Part shown: in pieces, positions 1 to 10,314 of the stretch
Layout of the letters: each line of letters begins with the position of its first letter
Numbering within the stretch: the first letter of the stretch is position 1
Assembly: GCA_031277885.1 (NCBI GenBank)
Contig: JAITLM010000076.1
Location: forward strand, 39,699 to 103,698
Source: Microbacterium sp.
GTDB lineage: Bacteria; Actinomycetota; Actinomycetes; Actinomycetales; Microbacteriaceae
Length of the DNA: 64,000 nucleotides
Direction of reading: 5' to 3'
Position numbers and translations under genes: made by a program
Notes under the pieces: generated by a model
Told to the model about the DNA's origin: nothing
The model's input: only the letters and a program-made list of their open reading frames with translations
Database searches by the model: none

Positions 1-2007
<2,007 letters not shown>

Positions 2008-2011
<4 letters not shown>

Positions 2012-3312
2012 TGCGCGGCCCCCTTCGTGTCGCGGGCGGCCGGTGCGCGGAACGCGAGCCGCGCCCAGTCGGCGTCCATCGTGGCGAGGGTCGTCTGCGG
2101 CTTCGCGCCGAGGGCCATGGCCTGCGCGTAGTTGAAGACGGGGATCGTCTTGGGCACGAGCACGGACGGGCCCTGGTAGACGTGGCCCTCGTCGACGTAC
2201 GGGATCATCCCGGCGACGCGGGGGTCGTCGGGCGCCGGCGCCGACGTGGTGGGCGTGAAGCCGAGCTGCGACGCGTTGTACGCCTCGATGTTCTGCGGCT
2301 GATACAGGTACTCGAGGAAGTCCCGGGCGGCGGCCTTGTGGTGCGAGCCCTCGGGGATCATCGCGGCGAGGTCGAGGTTGACCCGCACCTTGAGATCGGA
2401 GGCGCTGTCTGTCATCGGCAGCGGGAACGTCCCGAGCGGCAGGTCGGGCGCCGTCTTCGCGACCTCGCTGAACGCCCAGGGGCCCTGCAGGTACATCGCG
2501 GCCTGACCCTTCGAGAAGGCCAGGTTGCCGTCCCCGTAGCCGCGGCTCGCCGCGTCCTTGTTCGCATAGGCCCCGAGCAGCTGCTGCATCTTCGCCATCG
2601 GTGCGGCGAACTCCTTCGAGAAGGAGGTCGCGGAGTCGGGACCGACCTTCGCGCCCTCGGCGTTGAGCCTCTGGAACACGTCGAGCACGTCGACGGATCC
2701 GCCCGCCGCATAGTCGTACCAGCCCTGGCCGACGGTCCAGTCGTCCTTGAGCGTCGCGTAGAACGGCGTGACGCCGGCGGCCTTGAGCGCGTCGCAGGCG
2801 GCGATCAGCTCGTCCCAGGTCGTCGGCACCGCGATGTGGTGCTCGGCGAAGATCTGCTTGTTGTAGATGACCGACGCCGCCATGACCGAGTAGGGCAGCG
2901 CGCTGGTGCGGCCCGCGCAGGTGCCGTACTGATCGAGCAGCGGCTGATACGTGGCGGCGATCTCGCCGGCGGCCTTCGTGGTGCCGAGGTCGCTCAGCGC
3001 GCAGCGCGAGACGAAGCGCGCGACCTCCATGTTGTAGTTGGCGAGCATGAGGTCGGGCGGGTTGCCGCGCACGAAGCTCGCCGAGACGACGTCGACGCCC
3101 GAGGTGTCGATCACGACGCGGACCCGGTCCTGCGAGGCGTTGTACTCCGCGACCTTCTTGGTCATGAAGTCGATCGCCTCGCGTTTGCTGAACGTGAAGC
3201 GGATCGTCTCGCGCCCATCGGCCGGGGCGCAGCCGGCGAGGGCTCCCCCGGCGACGGCGAGCGCGGCGACAGCGGCGAGCGCCCTCGCGATCCGCGTGCT
3301 TCTTCCAGACAC
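2008..3312 (-). CDS. Sugar-binding lipoprotein of ABC transporter
   Basis: A 434-residue extracytoplasmic solute-binding protein (family 1, MalE-like). The GTG at 3312 is chosen because it is preceded by GAGGACAAGG and opens directly onto a lipoprotein signal: a short basic stretch with arginines at 4, 7 and 10, a hydrophobic core, and the lipobox LAGC with the lipidated cysteine at residue 28. The open frame continues upstream to 3453 but would bury the signal peptide. The mature part has the family-typical segment starting IRFTFSKREAIDF and the GQAAMYLQGPWA motif near the middle. It is the first gene of the operon and feeds ligand to the two permeases encoded after it. Confidence 0.92.
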
Positions 3313-3376
3313 CCTTGTCCTCGTCCCTTCCGGCGGCCCGGCTCGTCGCGCGCTTCTCGGCACGACCGGCGGATCC

Positions 3377-3416
3377 TTGTTCCGGAGATTAGATTTTGTT
3401 CCCGAATCAACTCGGG
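3377..3416. promoter_or_regulatory. Putative ROK operator in divergent promoter region
   Basis: The 146 bases between the binding-protein start (3312) and the ROK regulator start (3459) contain a direct repeat, TTGTTCCGGA at 3377-3386 and TTGTTCCCGA at 3396-3405, 19 bases apart, and an inverted repeat CCCGA (3401-3405) / TCGGG (3412-3416). Repeats spaced two helical turns apart in a divergent regulator-transporter gap are the usual place for an operator. That the ROK protein binds here is inference. Confidence 0.5.
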
Positions 3417-3458
3417 CAAGGGTTACTCTGACAGAGGTCCACCGAGAGGTCAAGCATC

Positions 3459-4670
3459 ATGTCGACATCCGCCGCCGACGTCGGCGCCACCCGGCCGAGC
3501 CTCGGCCAGGTGCTGGACTTCGCCTGGGGCCGCGGGCCGTTCACCGCCACGGAGGCGATGGCAGGGGCCTCGCTCACGCGCTCGACCACGATCGACGCGA
3601 TCGACACGCTCGTCGAGACGGGCGTCGTCCGCGAGCTCGCGAACGCCCGCGACGCGGGCGAGTACTCGGCAGGCCGCCCGGCCCGGCGCTTCGAGCTGCC
3701 CGCCGACCTCGGCGCCGCGATCGCGCTCGACGCGGGCGACACGCACCTGGGCGTGACCGTGACCGACCTCGCGCGCACCCCGCTCGCGCAGGTGCGCGCC
3801 GACCTGGATCCGCAGCACACCGTGGGGCAGCGCCGCGCCGCGATCCTGCGCCACCTCGACGCGGCGCTCGCCTCGAGCGGTGTGCCCCGCGACCGCGTCC
3901 TCGCGCTGTGCGCGGGCGTCGCCGCCCCGGTGGCACGGAACGGCTCCTCGCCGCCGCACCCCGACGGCTTCTGGGAACGCACCAACCCCGGCCTCGCCGA
4001 GGTGCTGGCCGGGTGGGCGCCGGTGGTCGATATCAAGAACGACGCCGTGCTCGCCGCCGCGGCCGAGGGCGACCTCGGCCAGGCCGAGGGCTGCCGGGAC
4101 TACATCGCGCTCATCGCGGGCGAGCGGTTCGGCGCCGGCGCGGTCGTGGACGGCCACATCCTGCACGGGGCGCACGGCGGGGTGGGCGAGATGGTGCTGC
4201 TGGACCACGTGCGCGGCGTCGGCTCCGCCGAGGGGCTCGGACCCGCGATCACGCGGATCGCCGAGGAGCTGCTCGCCTCCGAGGAGGCCGCGGCCGACGG
4301 AGCGCTGGCCGCGCTCGCGGCGAGCGGCCTGAGCGCGGAGCCCATCCTCGCCCTCGCCGCGTCCGGGGATCCCGACGCGGCGCAGGTCGTGCGCGGCGCG
4401 GGCGACTACCTGGCGCGCGTCGTGGCGGTGCTCGGCAGCACCTACGATCCCGAGCGCGTGATCGTCTGCGGCGCGATCGCCGATGCCATCGAGCCGGTGC
4501 TCGACGCCGCGCGCGATGTGCTGCGACCTCTGCTCCACCTGCCCGCGCCGACCATCCTGCGTTCGCACCTCGGCGCCGACATCGTGCTCGCCGGCGCGGT
4601 GTCCACGGCTCTTGCCTCAGCCAGGACGGTCGGCCTGCCGCGGCTCGTCGCGCAGCGCCTGCACGGCTGA
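3459..4670 (+). CDS. ROK-family transcriptional regulator
   Basis: A 403-residue regulator with an N-terminal winged helix-turn-helix (about residues 10-70, including the recognition-helix region ASLTRSTTIDAIDTLVETG) and a C-terminal ROK sugar-kinase-like domain. It is transcribed divergently from the sugar operon and so very likely represses it until the sugar or a phosphorylated derivative binds. The ROK zinc motif is not obvious: the usual CGCGxxGC cysteine cluster is missing in the region after HGAHGGVGEMVLLDHV, so this may be one of the ROK proteins without a structural zinc. An RBS-like GAGAGG precedes the ATG by six bases. Assignment to the family is secure; the effector is unknown. 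Confidence 0.88.
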   Translation: MSTSAADVGATRPSLGQVLDFAWGRGPFTATEAMAGASLTRSTTIDAIDTLVETGVVRELANARDAGEYSAGRPARRFELPADLGAAIALDAGDTHLGVTVTDLARTPLAQVRADLDPQHTVGQRRAAILRHLDAALASSGVPRDRVLALCAGVAAPVARNGSSPPHPDGFWERTNPGLAEVLAGWAPVVDIKNDAVLAAAAEGDLGQAEGCRDYIALIAGERFGAGAVVDGHILHGAHGGVGEMVLLDHVRGVGSAEGLGPAITRIAEELLASEEAAADGALAALAASGLSAEPILALAASGDPDAAQVVRGAGDYLARVVAVLGSTYDPERVIVCGAIADAIEPVLDAARDVLRPLLHLPAPTILRSHLGADIVLAGAVSTALASARTVGLPRLVAQRLHG

Positions 4671-4690
4671 GCGTTCCCGGTCCACCACCG

Positions 4691-4730
4691 GTCGTCGATC
4701 GAGGACACCGAAGGCGACCGAGAAGAAACG
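4691..4730. repeat. Half-copy of dispersed repeat downstream of E2 gene
   Basis: Forty bases that match 6141-6180 at 35 of 40 positions, including CCGAAGGCGACCGAGA. It lies in the convergent gap between the ROK regulator and the E2 gene. It is a single arm without its inverted partner, so it looks like a decayed copy of the element at 6141-6231. Confidence 0.7.
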
Positions 4731-4774
4731 CCGTGCCCTCACGGATCGACCCCGGACGACGCGGTGATCCGCGG

Positions 4775-6118
4775 TCAGTCCACCAGCAGCGCGGGCTCCT
4801 CGAGCACGGCGGCGACGTCGGCGATGAAGCGGCTCATGCCGTCGCCGTCCCCGACGCGGTGGTCGAAGGATCCGGCCACGGTCGTGACCCAGCGCGGGCG
4901 CACCTCGCCGTCGACGACCCACGGCTTCTGGCTGATCGTTCCCATGGCGACGATGCCGGCCTCGCCGGGGTTGATGATCGGGGTGCCCGCATCCATCCCG
5001 AACACGCCGATGTTGGTGATCGTGATCGTGCCGCCCTGCTGATCGGCGGGCGTCGACCTGCCCTCGCGCGCCGTCGTGGTGAGTCGGTTCAGAGCACGGG
5101 CGAGGTCCTTCATGCCCATCTCCTGCGCGTCCTTGATGTTCGGCACGAGCAGGCCGCGCGGGGTCGCCGCGGCGATGCCGAGGTTCACGTAGTGGCGCAC
5201 CGCGATCTCGGCGCCGTCGGCGGTGTCGATCCACGCGGCGTTGACCATCGGGGTGCGACGCACGGCCCAGATCACCGCGCGGGCGACGATCAGCAGCGGC
5301 GAGACCTTGGTGTCGGCGAAGTCGGGCGATGCCTTGAGGCGCTTCACGAGCTCCATGGTGCGGGTCGCATCGACCTCCTTCCACACGGTCACGTGCGGGG
5401 CCGAGTAGGCGCTCTGCACCATGGCCGAGCTCGTCGCCTTGCGCACGCCCTTGACCGGGATCGACTCGGTGCGGCTCTCATCGGCGCCGGCCCGGGCCGG
5501 CGAGATCCCGCGGGCGAGGCCCACGCGGGCGGACTGCGGCGCCGGAACGGTCTCCTCGCGCACATCGCCCCACTCCGGGGTCTGGATGTTGCGGAACACG
5601 CTCGCCTGCTCGGCGTGGCGCATCACGTCGTCGCGGGTGACCTCGCCGTCCGCGCCGGTCGGGGCGACCTGGGTGAGGTCGACGCCGAGGTCGCGCGCGA
5701 GCTTGCGGATCGGCGGCTTCGCGATCACGCCGACCGTGGAGCGCACGGGGCGCTCGGCGGGGCGGCGGCGCCGCGACGTGGCCTCCCCGCCGGAGCCGTA
5801 TCCCACGAGCACGGATCCGGATCCCTCCTCCGCGGCCGGAGCCGGGGGCGCGGCGGCCGGGGCGGCCGGCTCGGCCGCTCCCGTCACGAACGTGATGATC
5901 GGGGTGCCGACGTCGATCGTCCTCCCCTCGGGCACGAGCAGCTCGCCGACCGTGCCCGCATGCGGCGAGGGCAGCTCGACGAGGGACTTGGCGGTCTCGA
6001 TCTCGCAGATCACGTCGTTGACCGCGACGGCGTCGCCCGGGGCGACCCGCCACGTGACGATCTCGGCCTCGGTCAGGCCCTCGCCGACGTCCGGGAGGGT
6101 GAAGGTCTGGGTGCTCAT
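4775..6118 (-). CDS. bkdC: 2-oxoacid dehydrogenase E2 (dihydrolipoyl acyltransferase)
   Basis: A 447-residue acyltransferase core of a branched-chain 2-oxoacid (or pyruvate-like) dehydrogenase complex. Residues 1-80 form a lipoyl domain with the lipoylated lysine at 44 in ETAKS. A linker rich in alanine and proline follows, then a peripheral subunit-binding domain around 130-168 ([14 protein letters not shown]), and the catalytic domain ending in the HxxxD motif of DHRVGDG (His about 420, Asp about 424). The complex converts 2-oxoacids from leucine, isoleucine and valine to acyl-CoA, which actinobacteria also use as primers for branched fatty acids. E1beta and E1alpha lie upstream; no E3 gene is present. 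A 127-base gap with an inverted repeat separates it from E1beta. Confidence 0.93.
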   Translation of the reverse strand: MSTQTFTLPDVGEGLTEAEIVTWRVAPGDAVAVNDVICEIETAKSLVELPSPHAGTVGELLVPEGRTIDVGTPIITFVTGAAEPAAPAAAPPAPAAEEGSGSVLVGYGSGGEATSRRRRPAERPVRSTVGVIAKPPIRKLARDLGVDLTQVAPTGADGEVTRDDVMRHAEQASVFRNIQTPEWGDVREETVPAPQSARVGLARGISPARAGADESRTESIPVKGVRKATSSAMVQSAYSAPHVTVWKEVDATRTMELVKRLKASPDFADTKVSPLLIVARAVIWAVRRTPMVNAAWIDTADGAEIAVRHYVNLGIAAATPRGLLVPNIKDAQEMGMKDLARALNRLTTTAREGRSTPADQQGGTITITNIGVFGMDAGTPIINPGEAGIVAMGTISQKPWVVDGEVRPRWVTTVAGSFDHRVGDGDGMSRFIADVAAVLEEPALLVD

Positions 6119-6140
6119 GGTCGGGATCCTTTCACACGGG

Positions 6141-6231
6141 GTCGTTGAGCGAGGAGGCCGAAGGCGACCGAGACGAAACGGGGAGACCTCGCAGGAGACC
6201 GCGTTTCGTCTCGCTTCGCTCGCTCAACGAC
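6141..6231. repeat. Bipartite inverted repeat between E1beta and E2 genes
   Basis: Outer arms GTCGTTGAGCGAG (6141-6153) and CTCGCTCAACGAC (6219-6231) are perfect complements, as are inner arms CGAGACGAAACG (6169-6180) and CGTTTCGTCTCG (6202-6213). As RNA this would fold into a long interrupted hairpin inside the bkd operon, which could end transcription partially or stabilise the upstream message. A partial copy sits at 4691-4730, on the other side of the E2 gene. Confidence 0.85.
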
Positions 6232-6245
6232 CACTGGCTGGGGCA

Positions 6246-7250
6246 TCAGTACGCGAGGGACCGGTCGACGGCCTCGAGGATCCGATCCGGATCCGGCAGG
6301 TAGGTGCTCTCGAGCTTCGCGGGCGGGAACGGGGTGTCGTAGCCCGAGACGCGCAGCACGGGGGCCTCGAGCGCGTAGAAGGCGCGCTCCATGACGGTCG
6401 CGGCGATCTCGCTGCCCAGGCTCACGAAGCCCGGGGCCTCCTGCGCGTAGACCATGCGGCCCGTCGAGCGCACCGAGTCGAGGAGCGGCCCGTAGTCGAC
6501 CGGCGAGAGCGAGCGCAGGTCCACGACCTCGCAGCTCGTGCCCTCGGCCTCGGCGAGCGCGGCGGCCTGGAGCAGCGTCGAGACCATCGCACCGTGCCCG
6601 ACGAGGGTGACGTCGGAGCCGCGGCGGACGATCCGCGAGGCATGCAGCGGGAGCGCGGGGGCGGACAGGTCGACCTCGCCCTTGGGCCAGTACCGGCTCT
6701 TGGGCTCGAGGAACACGACCGGGTCGTTCGAGGCGATCGCCTCCTGGATCATCCAATAGGCGTCGTTCGGGGTGGACGGCGAGACCACGCGCAGGCCGGG
6801 AGTGTGCGCGAAGTACGTCTCCGGGCTCTCCTGGTGGTGCTCGACCGCGCCGATGTGCCCGCCGTAGGGGATCCTGATGACGATCGGCATCGAGATCCGG
6901 CCCTCGTGGCGGGCCGTGATCTTCGCGAGCTGCGTGGTGATCTGGTCGAAGGCGGGGAAGACGAAGCCGTCGAACTGGATCTCGATGACGGGACGGAATC
7001 CGCCCATCGCGAGTCCGATCGCGGTGCCGACGATGCCGGACTCGGCGAGCGGGGTGTCGAGCACCCGCTGCGGGCCGAAATCGCGCTGCAGGTGCTCGGT
7101 GACGCGGAACACCCCGCCGAGGCTGCCGATGTCCTCGCCCATGAGGAGGACGCGATCGTCATCCTCCATGGCCTTGCGCAGGCCCGCGTTCAGGGCCTTG
7201 CTGAAGGGCATCGTCTCGATGCCGGTCCTGGTCGTGTCCACCGCGGTCAT
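6246..7250 (-). CDS. bkdB: 2-oxoacid dehydrogenase E1 beta subunit
   Basis: A 334-residue transketolase-like beta subunit of the thiamine-diphosphate dependent E1 component. Family landmarks are the early segment VLLMGEDIGSLGGVF (GED glutamate contacts the thiazolium ring system), the pyrimidine-binding region following PLAESGIVGTAIGLAM, and the C-terminal transketolase domain starting near VRRGSDVTLVGHGAMV. The ATG at 7250 overlaps the stop of the E1alpha gene (ATGA), as expected for subunits made in equal amounts. It forms an alpha2beta2 tetramer with the E1alpha product and passes acyl groups to the lipoyl domain of E2. Confidence 0.95.
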   Translation of the reverse strand: MTAVDTTRTGIETMPFSKALNAGLRKAMEDDDRVLLMGEDIGSLGGVFRVTEHLQRDFGPQRVLDTPLAESGIVGTAIGLAMGGFRPVIEIQFDGFVFPAFDQITTQLAKITARHEGRISMPIVIRIPYGGHIGAVEHHQESPETYFAHTPGLRVVSPSTPNDAYWMIQEAIASNDPVVFLEPKSRYWPKGEVDLSAPALPLHASRIVRRGSDVTLVGHGAMVSTLLQAAALAEAEGTSCEVVDLRSLSPVDYGPLLDSVRSTGRMVYAQEAPGFVSLGSEIAATVMERAFYALEAPVLRVSGYDTPFPPAKLESTYLPDPDRILEAVDRSLAY

Positions 7251-8374
7251 CGGTCACCCTCCTGGAAGGAAGCCTCGTACTGCGCCTGCCACGCCTTCTG
7301 CTCCGCCATGAGCGGGTGCGGGTCGCTGTACACGTTGTCGAAGATCGCCTCGGCGGTCGGCGAGACGAGCTCGAGGGTGCGCACGCGCAGATCCTCAGCG
7401 GCATCCGCCGCCTCCGCCTCGACGTCGGCGAAGAGGGATCCGGCGGCTCCCCGGTTCTCCAGGAACGCGCGCATGCGGGCGATCGGATCCCGCAGCGCCC
7501 ACTCCTGCTCCTCGTCGCTGCCGCGGTACTTGGTGGGGTCGTCGCTCGTGGTGTGCGCGCCCATCCGGTACGTGACGGCCTCGATCGCGCGCGGCCCGTC
7601 GCCCGTGCGCGCCTCGTCGAGCGCGCGGCGGGTCACGGCCCAGCTCGCGAGCACGTCGTTGCCGTCGACGCGGATCGACTCGATCCCGTAGCCGGTGCCG
7701 CGCTGGACGAGCGGCACGCGCGACTGGGTCTTCACCGGCACCGAGATCGCCCAGTGGTTGTTCTGCAGGAAGAACACCTCCGGCGTCCGGTAGCTCGCGG
7801 CGAACACCATCGCCTCGTGCACGTCGCCCTGGCTCGACGCCCCGTCGCCGTAGTAGACCATCACGGCCTGGTCGCGATCGACGTCGCCGGATCCGCACTT
7901 CCCGTCGAAGACGATCCCCATCGCGAGGCCCGTCGCGTGCAGGGTCTGCGATCCGAGCACGAGCGTGTAGATGCGGGTGTTGCCGTTGCGGGGATCCGTC
8001 GGATCCCAGCCGCCGTTCGAGGTGCCGCGCATGAGCTTGATGATGTCGACCGGATCCACGCCGCGGATGCGGGTGACGGCGTGCTCGCGGTAGGAGGGGA
8101 AGATCGTGTCCTGGGCGCGGGCGGCGCGGGCGGATCCGACCTGGGCGGCCTCCTGCCCGCGGCTCGGCGGCCACAGGGCGAGCTGGCCCTGGCGCTGCAG
8201 GTTGGTGGCCTGGGTGTCGATCGCGCGGATCACGACCATGTCCCGGTAGAACTGCTCCAGGTCGCCGTCGGGCAGGGCCTCGATGAGGGGCAGATACTCC
8301 TCCGCGGCGGGGTTCGGGGCGAAGCGGCCGTCGGCATCGAGGACGCGGACGGTGGGGATATCGGCGTCAGTCAC
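7247..8374 (-). CDS. bkdA: 2-oxoacid dehydrogenase E1 alpha subunit
   Basis: A 375-residue E1 alpha subunit. The thiamine-diphosphate motif begins GDGASSQGD and ends with the paired asparagines of VFFLQNNHWAIS. The phosphorylation-loop region YRMGAHTTSDDPTKYR is typical of branched-chain oxoacid dehydrogenases rather than of pyruvate dehydrogenases. I choose the GTG at 8374: the open frame runs to 8497, but a -10 box TAGCGT lies seven bases before this GTG and no Shine-Dalgarno is visible, so the message is probably leaderless. It is the first gene of the E1alpha-E1beta-E2 operon. Confidence 0.93.
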   Translation of the reverse strand: MTDADIPTVRVLDADGRFAPNPAAEEYLPLIEALPDGDLEQFYRDMVVIRAIDTQATNLQRQGQLALWPPSRGQEAAQVGSARAARAQDTIFPSYREHAVTRIRGVDPVDIIKLMRGTSNGGWDPTDPRNGNTRIYTLVLGSQTLHATGLAMGIVFDGKCGSGDVDRDQAVMVYYGDGASSQGDVHEAMVFAASYRTPEVFFLQNNHWAISVPVKTQSRVPLVQRGTGYGIESIRVDGNDVLASWAVTRRALDEARTGDGPRAIEAVTYRMGAHTTSDDPTKYRGSDEEQEWALRDPIARMRAFLENRGAAGSLFADVEAEAADAAEDLRVRTLELVSPTAEAIFDNVYSDPHPLMAEQKAWQAQYEASFQEGDR

Positions 8375-8387
8375 CTTGTCTACGCTA
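8375..8387 (-). promoter_or_regulatory. Leaderless promoter of E1alpha gene
   Basis: On the minus strand the -10 box TAGCGT (8387-8382) is followed by seven bases and then the GTG start at 8374, so the start codon sits at or next to +1. A weak -35, CTGCGA, lies 17 bases upstream of the -10. Confidence 0.6.
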
Positions 8388-8480
8388 ACCGAGGATTCCG
8401 CCTTCGCAGTGGAGGGTGCGCACAAACGATCAGCGGGCCGCTGTGACGATCCCCACGGACTCATGCTGGCTCGAGGATAT

Positions 8481-8512
8481 CCAGGTGTCCCATGCATTAA
8501 TGCCAGGTCCCC
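8481..8512. promoter_or_regulatory. Putative operator upstream of bkd operon
   Basis: A perfect 10-bp palindrome GCATTAATGC (8494-8503) is bracketed by a direct repeat, CCAGGTGTCC (8481-8490) and CCAGGTCCCC (8503-8512), 22 bases apart. It lies about 100 bases upstream of the E1alpha start. An Lrp-type regulator would be the expected binder for a branched-chain oxoacid operon, but no regulator gene is adjacent, so this is inference. Confidence 0.4.
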
Positions 8513-8587
8513 CTAGCTTTTTGCGTGGGACGCCTTGCATCGGAACGGCCCTCCGCCCGGCCCGTCGAGCGACAGATGCAGGATCCT

Positions 8588-8653
8588 GACACGGATGCAC
8601 GACGGATCCGCCGGATCGGTCGTGCATCCGTGTCCGCGTCGTGCATCCGTGCC
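8588..8653. repeat. Inverted plus tandem repeat, GTCGTGCATCCGTG units
   Basis: GACACGGATGCACGAC (8588-8603) is the exact complement of GTCGTGCATCCGTGTC (8619-8634), and a third unit GTCGTGCATCCGTGCC follows at 8638-8653, giving a 19-base direct repeat. It lies in the 323-base gap between the bkd operon and the aminotransferase, past the aminotransferase 3' end. It may act as a terminator hairpin or as a protein-binding array. Confidence 0.85.
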
Positions 8654-8697
8654 GGGCACCCCGGGCATGCGGGCGCCCCGGGCGGGCGCGCGACGCG

Positions 8698-9768
8698 TCA
8701 GGGGCGCTGTGCGGCGGCGACGGCGAGCACGCGGGGCACCGACTCCGCCTCGCCCACGGAGATGCGGATCCCGTCGCCGGGGAACGCGCGCACGATGAGG
8801 CCGGCCTCCTCGAACGCGGCCGCGACGTCCGCGGTCGCCTCGCCGGTCGGCAGCCAGACGAAGTTGCCCTGGGCGTCCGGCACGTCCCAGCCCTGGGCGC
8901 GCAGGCCCTCGACCAGCTCCGCGCGGCGCTCGACGATCACGGCGACGCGAGCGCGCAGCTCGTCCTCGGCATCGAGGCTCGCGATCGCGGCGCGCTCTGC
9001 GGCCGCGGTCACCGACAGCGGGATCGCGGTCGTGCGGGCCGCGTCCAGCACGCGCGGGTGGCCGATCGCGTAGCCGACGCGGAGGCCCGCGAGCCCGTAC
9101 GCCTTGGAGAACGTGCGCAGCACGACGACGTTCGGGTGCGCCTCGAAGATGCGCTCGGCCAGGCCGTCGACGGCGTCGGGCGCGATCACGAACTCGGCAT
9201 AGGCCTCATCGAGCACGATCAGCACATCCTGCGGCACCTTCTCGACGAAGGCCGCGAAATCGGCGCTCGTGACGATCGGACCGGTCGGGTTGTTGGGCGT
9301 GCACACGATCACCACGCGGGTGCGCTCGGTGATCGCGGCGGCCATGGCGTCGAGGTCGTGACGGGCATCGGCGGTGAGCGGCACCTGCACCCCGGTCGCC
9401 CCGGCCACGAGCGGCAGTCCGGGATACGCCTCGAAGGAGCGCCACGCGTAGACGACCTCATCGCCGACGGTCGCCGCGGCCAGCACGAGCTGGTACAGGA
9501 TCGCGACGCTGCCGGAGGCGACGTGCACGGCATCGGGCGCGACGCCGTATCGCTCGCCGAGGCGCGCGCGCAGCGCACCGGCAGTCGCGTCGGGGTAGCG
9601 GTTCATCGGCGTCGCGTCGGAGAGCGCGGCGAGGACCGAGGGCAGCGGGTCGAAGGGGTTCTCGTTGCTGGACAGCTTGAACGCGTCGGCACCGGCCTGC
9701 TTGCCCTGGCGGTACGGCGGAAGGGCCGCGATCTCTTCACGGATGCGGGGCAGGATCTCATCGCTCAC
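8698..9768 (-). CDS. hisC: Histidinol-phosphate / aromatic aminotransferase
   Basis: A 356-residue PLP-dependent class I/II aminotransferase. The PLP lysine lies in [15 protein letters not shown], and the fold shows the family segments [13 protein letters not shown] near the N terminus, NNPTG in the middle, and the C-terminal arginine region [10 protein letters not shown] that binds the substrate carboxylate. The family (HisC/PAT) makes histidinol phosphate or phenylalanine; actinobacteria often carry a second copy outside the his operon that acts on aromatic oxoacids, and no other his gene is near here. The GTG start at 9768 follows a -10 box (TAGACT) by six bases, indicating a leaderless message. 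A gene next to the bkd operon might also serve branched-chain amino acids. Confidence 0.88.
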   Translation of the reverse strand: MSDEILPRIREEIAALPPYRQGKQAGADAFKLSSNENPFDPLPSVLAALSDATPMNRYPDATAGALRARLGERYGVAPDAVHVASGSVAILYQLVLAAATVGDEVVYAWRSFEAYPGLPLVAGATGVQVPLTADARHDLDAMAAAITERTRVVIVCTPNNPTGPIVTSADFAAFVEKVPQDVLIVLDEAYAEFVIAPDAVDGLAERIFEAHPNVVVLRTFSKAYGLAGLRVGYAIGHPRVLDAARTTAIPLSVTAAAERAAIASLDAEDELRARVAVIVERRAELVEGLRAQGWDVPDAQGNFVWLPTGEATADVAAAFEEAGLIVRAFPGDGIRISVGEAESVPRVLAVAAAQRP

Positions 9769-9780
9769 GCGTCGAGTCTA
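9769..9780 (-). promoter_or_regulatory. Leaderless promoter of hisC
   Basis: The -10 box TAGACT on the minus strand (9780-9775) is six bases from the GTG at 9768. No ribosome-binding sequence lies between. Confidence 0.6.
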
Positions 9781-9878
9781 GATCCGGCGCGCCGGGCCGT
9801 TCCGGCCGAGGACGCGGCAGCGGATCGACCTGCCCGCAGGACCCGGCGGATTCCTGGGCGGATCCCGGGTGCGGATGC

Positions 9879-9891
9879 GACAATCGGCACC
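9879..9891 (+). promoter_or_regulatory. Leaderless promoter of phage-holin-family gene
   Basis: GACAAT at 9879-9884 is followed by seven bases and the ATG at 9892. The -10 match is weaker than in the other cases (first base G). Confidence 0.4.
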
Positions 9892-10293
9892 ATGAGGTTC
9901 CTCATCCGTGTCATCGTGAACGCCTTCGCCATCTGGGTCGTGAGTCTGATCACGGTCCTGGAGGTCTCGGTCACCCCCTATCCCCCGGGCGGCATGGTCC
10001 CGCTGCTCGTCACGCTGCTCGCGATCGGCGCCGTCTTCGCGATCGTGAACACGATCGTCGGCACCGTGGTGAAGATCGTGGCGATCCCGCTGTACATCCT
10101 CACGCTCGGCCTGATCTCGCTCGTGATCAACGGCTTCCTGCTCTGGCTCACCGCCTGGATCACCGGCTTCTGGGGCTGGGGCCTGGCGCTCGGCGGCTTC
10201 GGCTGGACGATCGTCGCGGCGTTCCTCATCGCCGTGATCAACGCGATCTTCAACGCGATCCTGCGCCCGCAGCGACGGGACCGCGACCGCTGA
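9892..10293 (+). CDS. Phage holin family IV (DUF) membrane protein
   Basis: A 133-residue integral membrane protein with four hydrophobic spans, starting MRFLIRVIVNAFAIWVVSL, and ending in a basic tail RPQRRDRDR. The pattern of four spans, with a glycine/tryptophan-rich third loop (TGFWGWGLALGGFG), matches the PF04020 'phage holin family' proteins that are widespread in actinobacterial chromosomes, often beside LMW protein-tyrosine phosphatase genes, as here (1.8 kb downstream). Despite the name there is no lysis gene nearby and no phage context. Its cellular role is unknown; a membrane transport or envelope function is the usual guess. Confidence 0.8.
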   Translation: MRFLIRVIVNAFAIWVVSLITVLEVSVTPYPPGGMVPLLVTLLAIGAVFAIVNTIVGTVVKIVAIPLYILTLGLISLVINGFLLWLTAWITGFWGWGLALGGFGWTIVAAFLIAVINAIFNAILRPQRRDRDR

Positions 10294-10314
10294 GACCGCG
10301 GCGCGGACGCCTCC

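Noticed and set aside
3038-6148. 1036-codon plus-strand frame
   Set aside because: It spans the ROK gene, the gap and the antisense of the E2 gene, is arginine-rich, and has no domain. Long GC-rich shadow frames of this kind are common here.
8375-8697. CRISPR-like array from the GTCGTGCATCCGTG units
   Set aside because: Only three units, one inverted, at irregular distances and without cas genes or equal spacers.
9892-10293. Phage origin suggested by the holin-family protein
   Set aside because: No endolysin, integrase or structural phage gene is near. The family is common in actinobacterial chromosomes.
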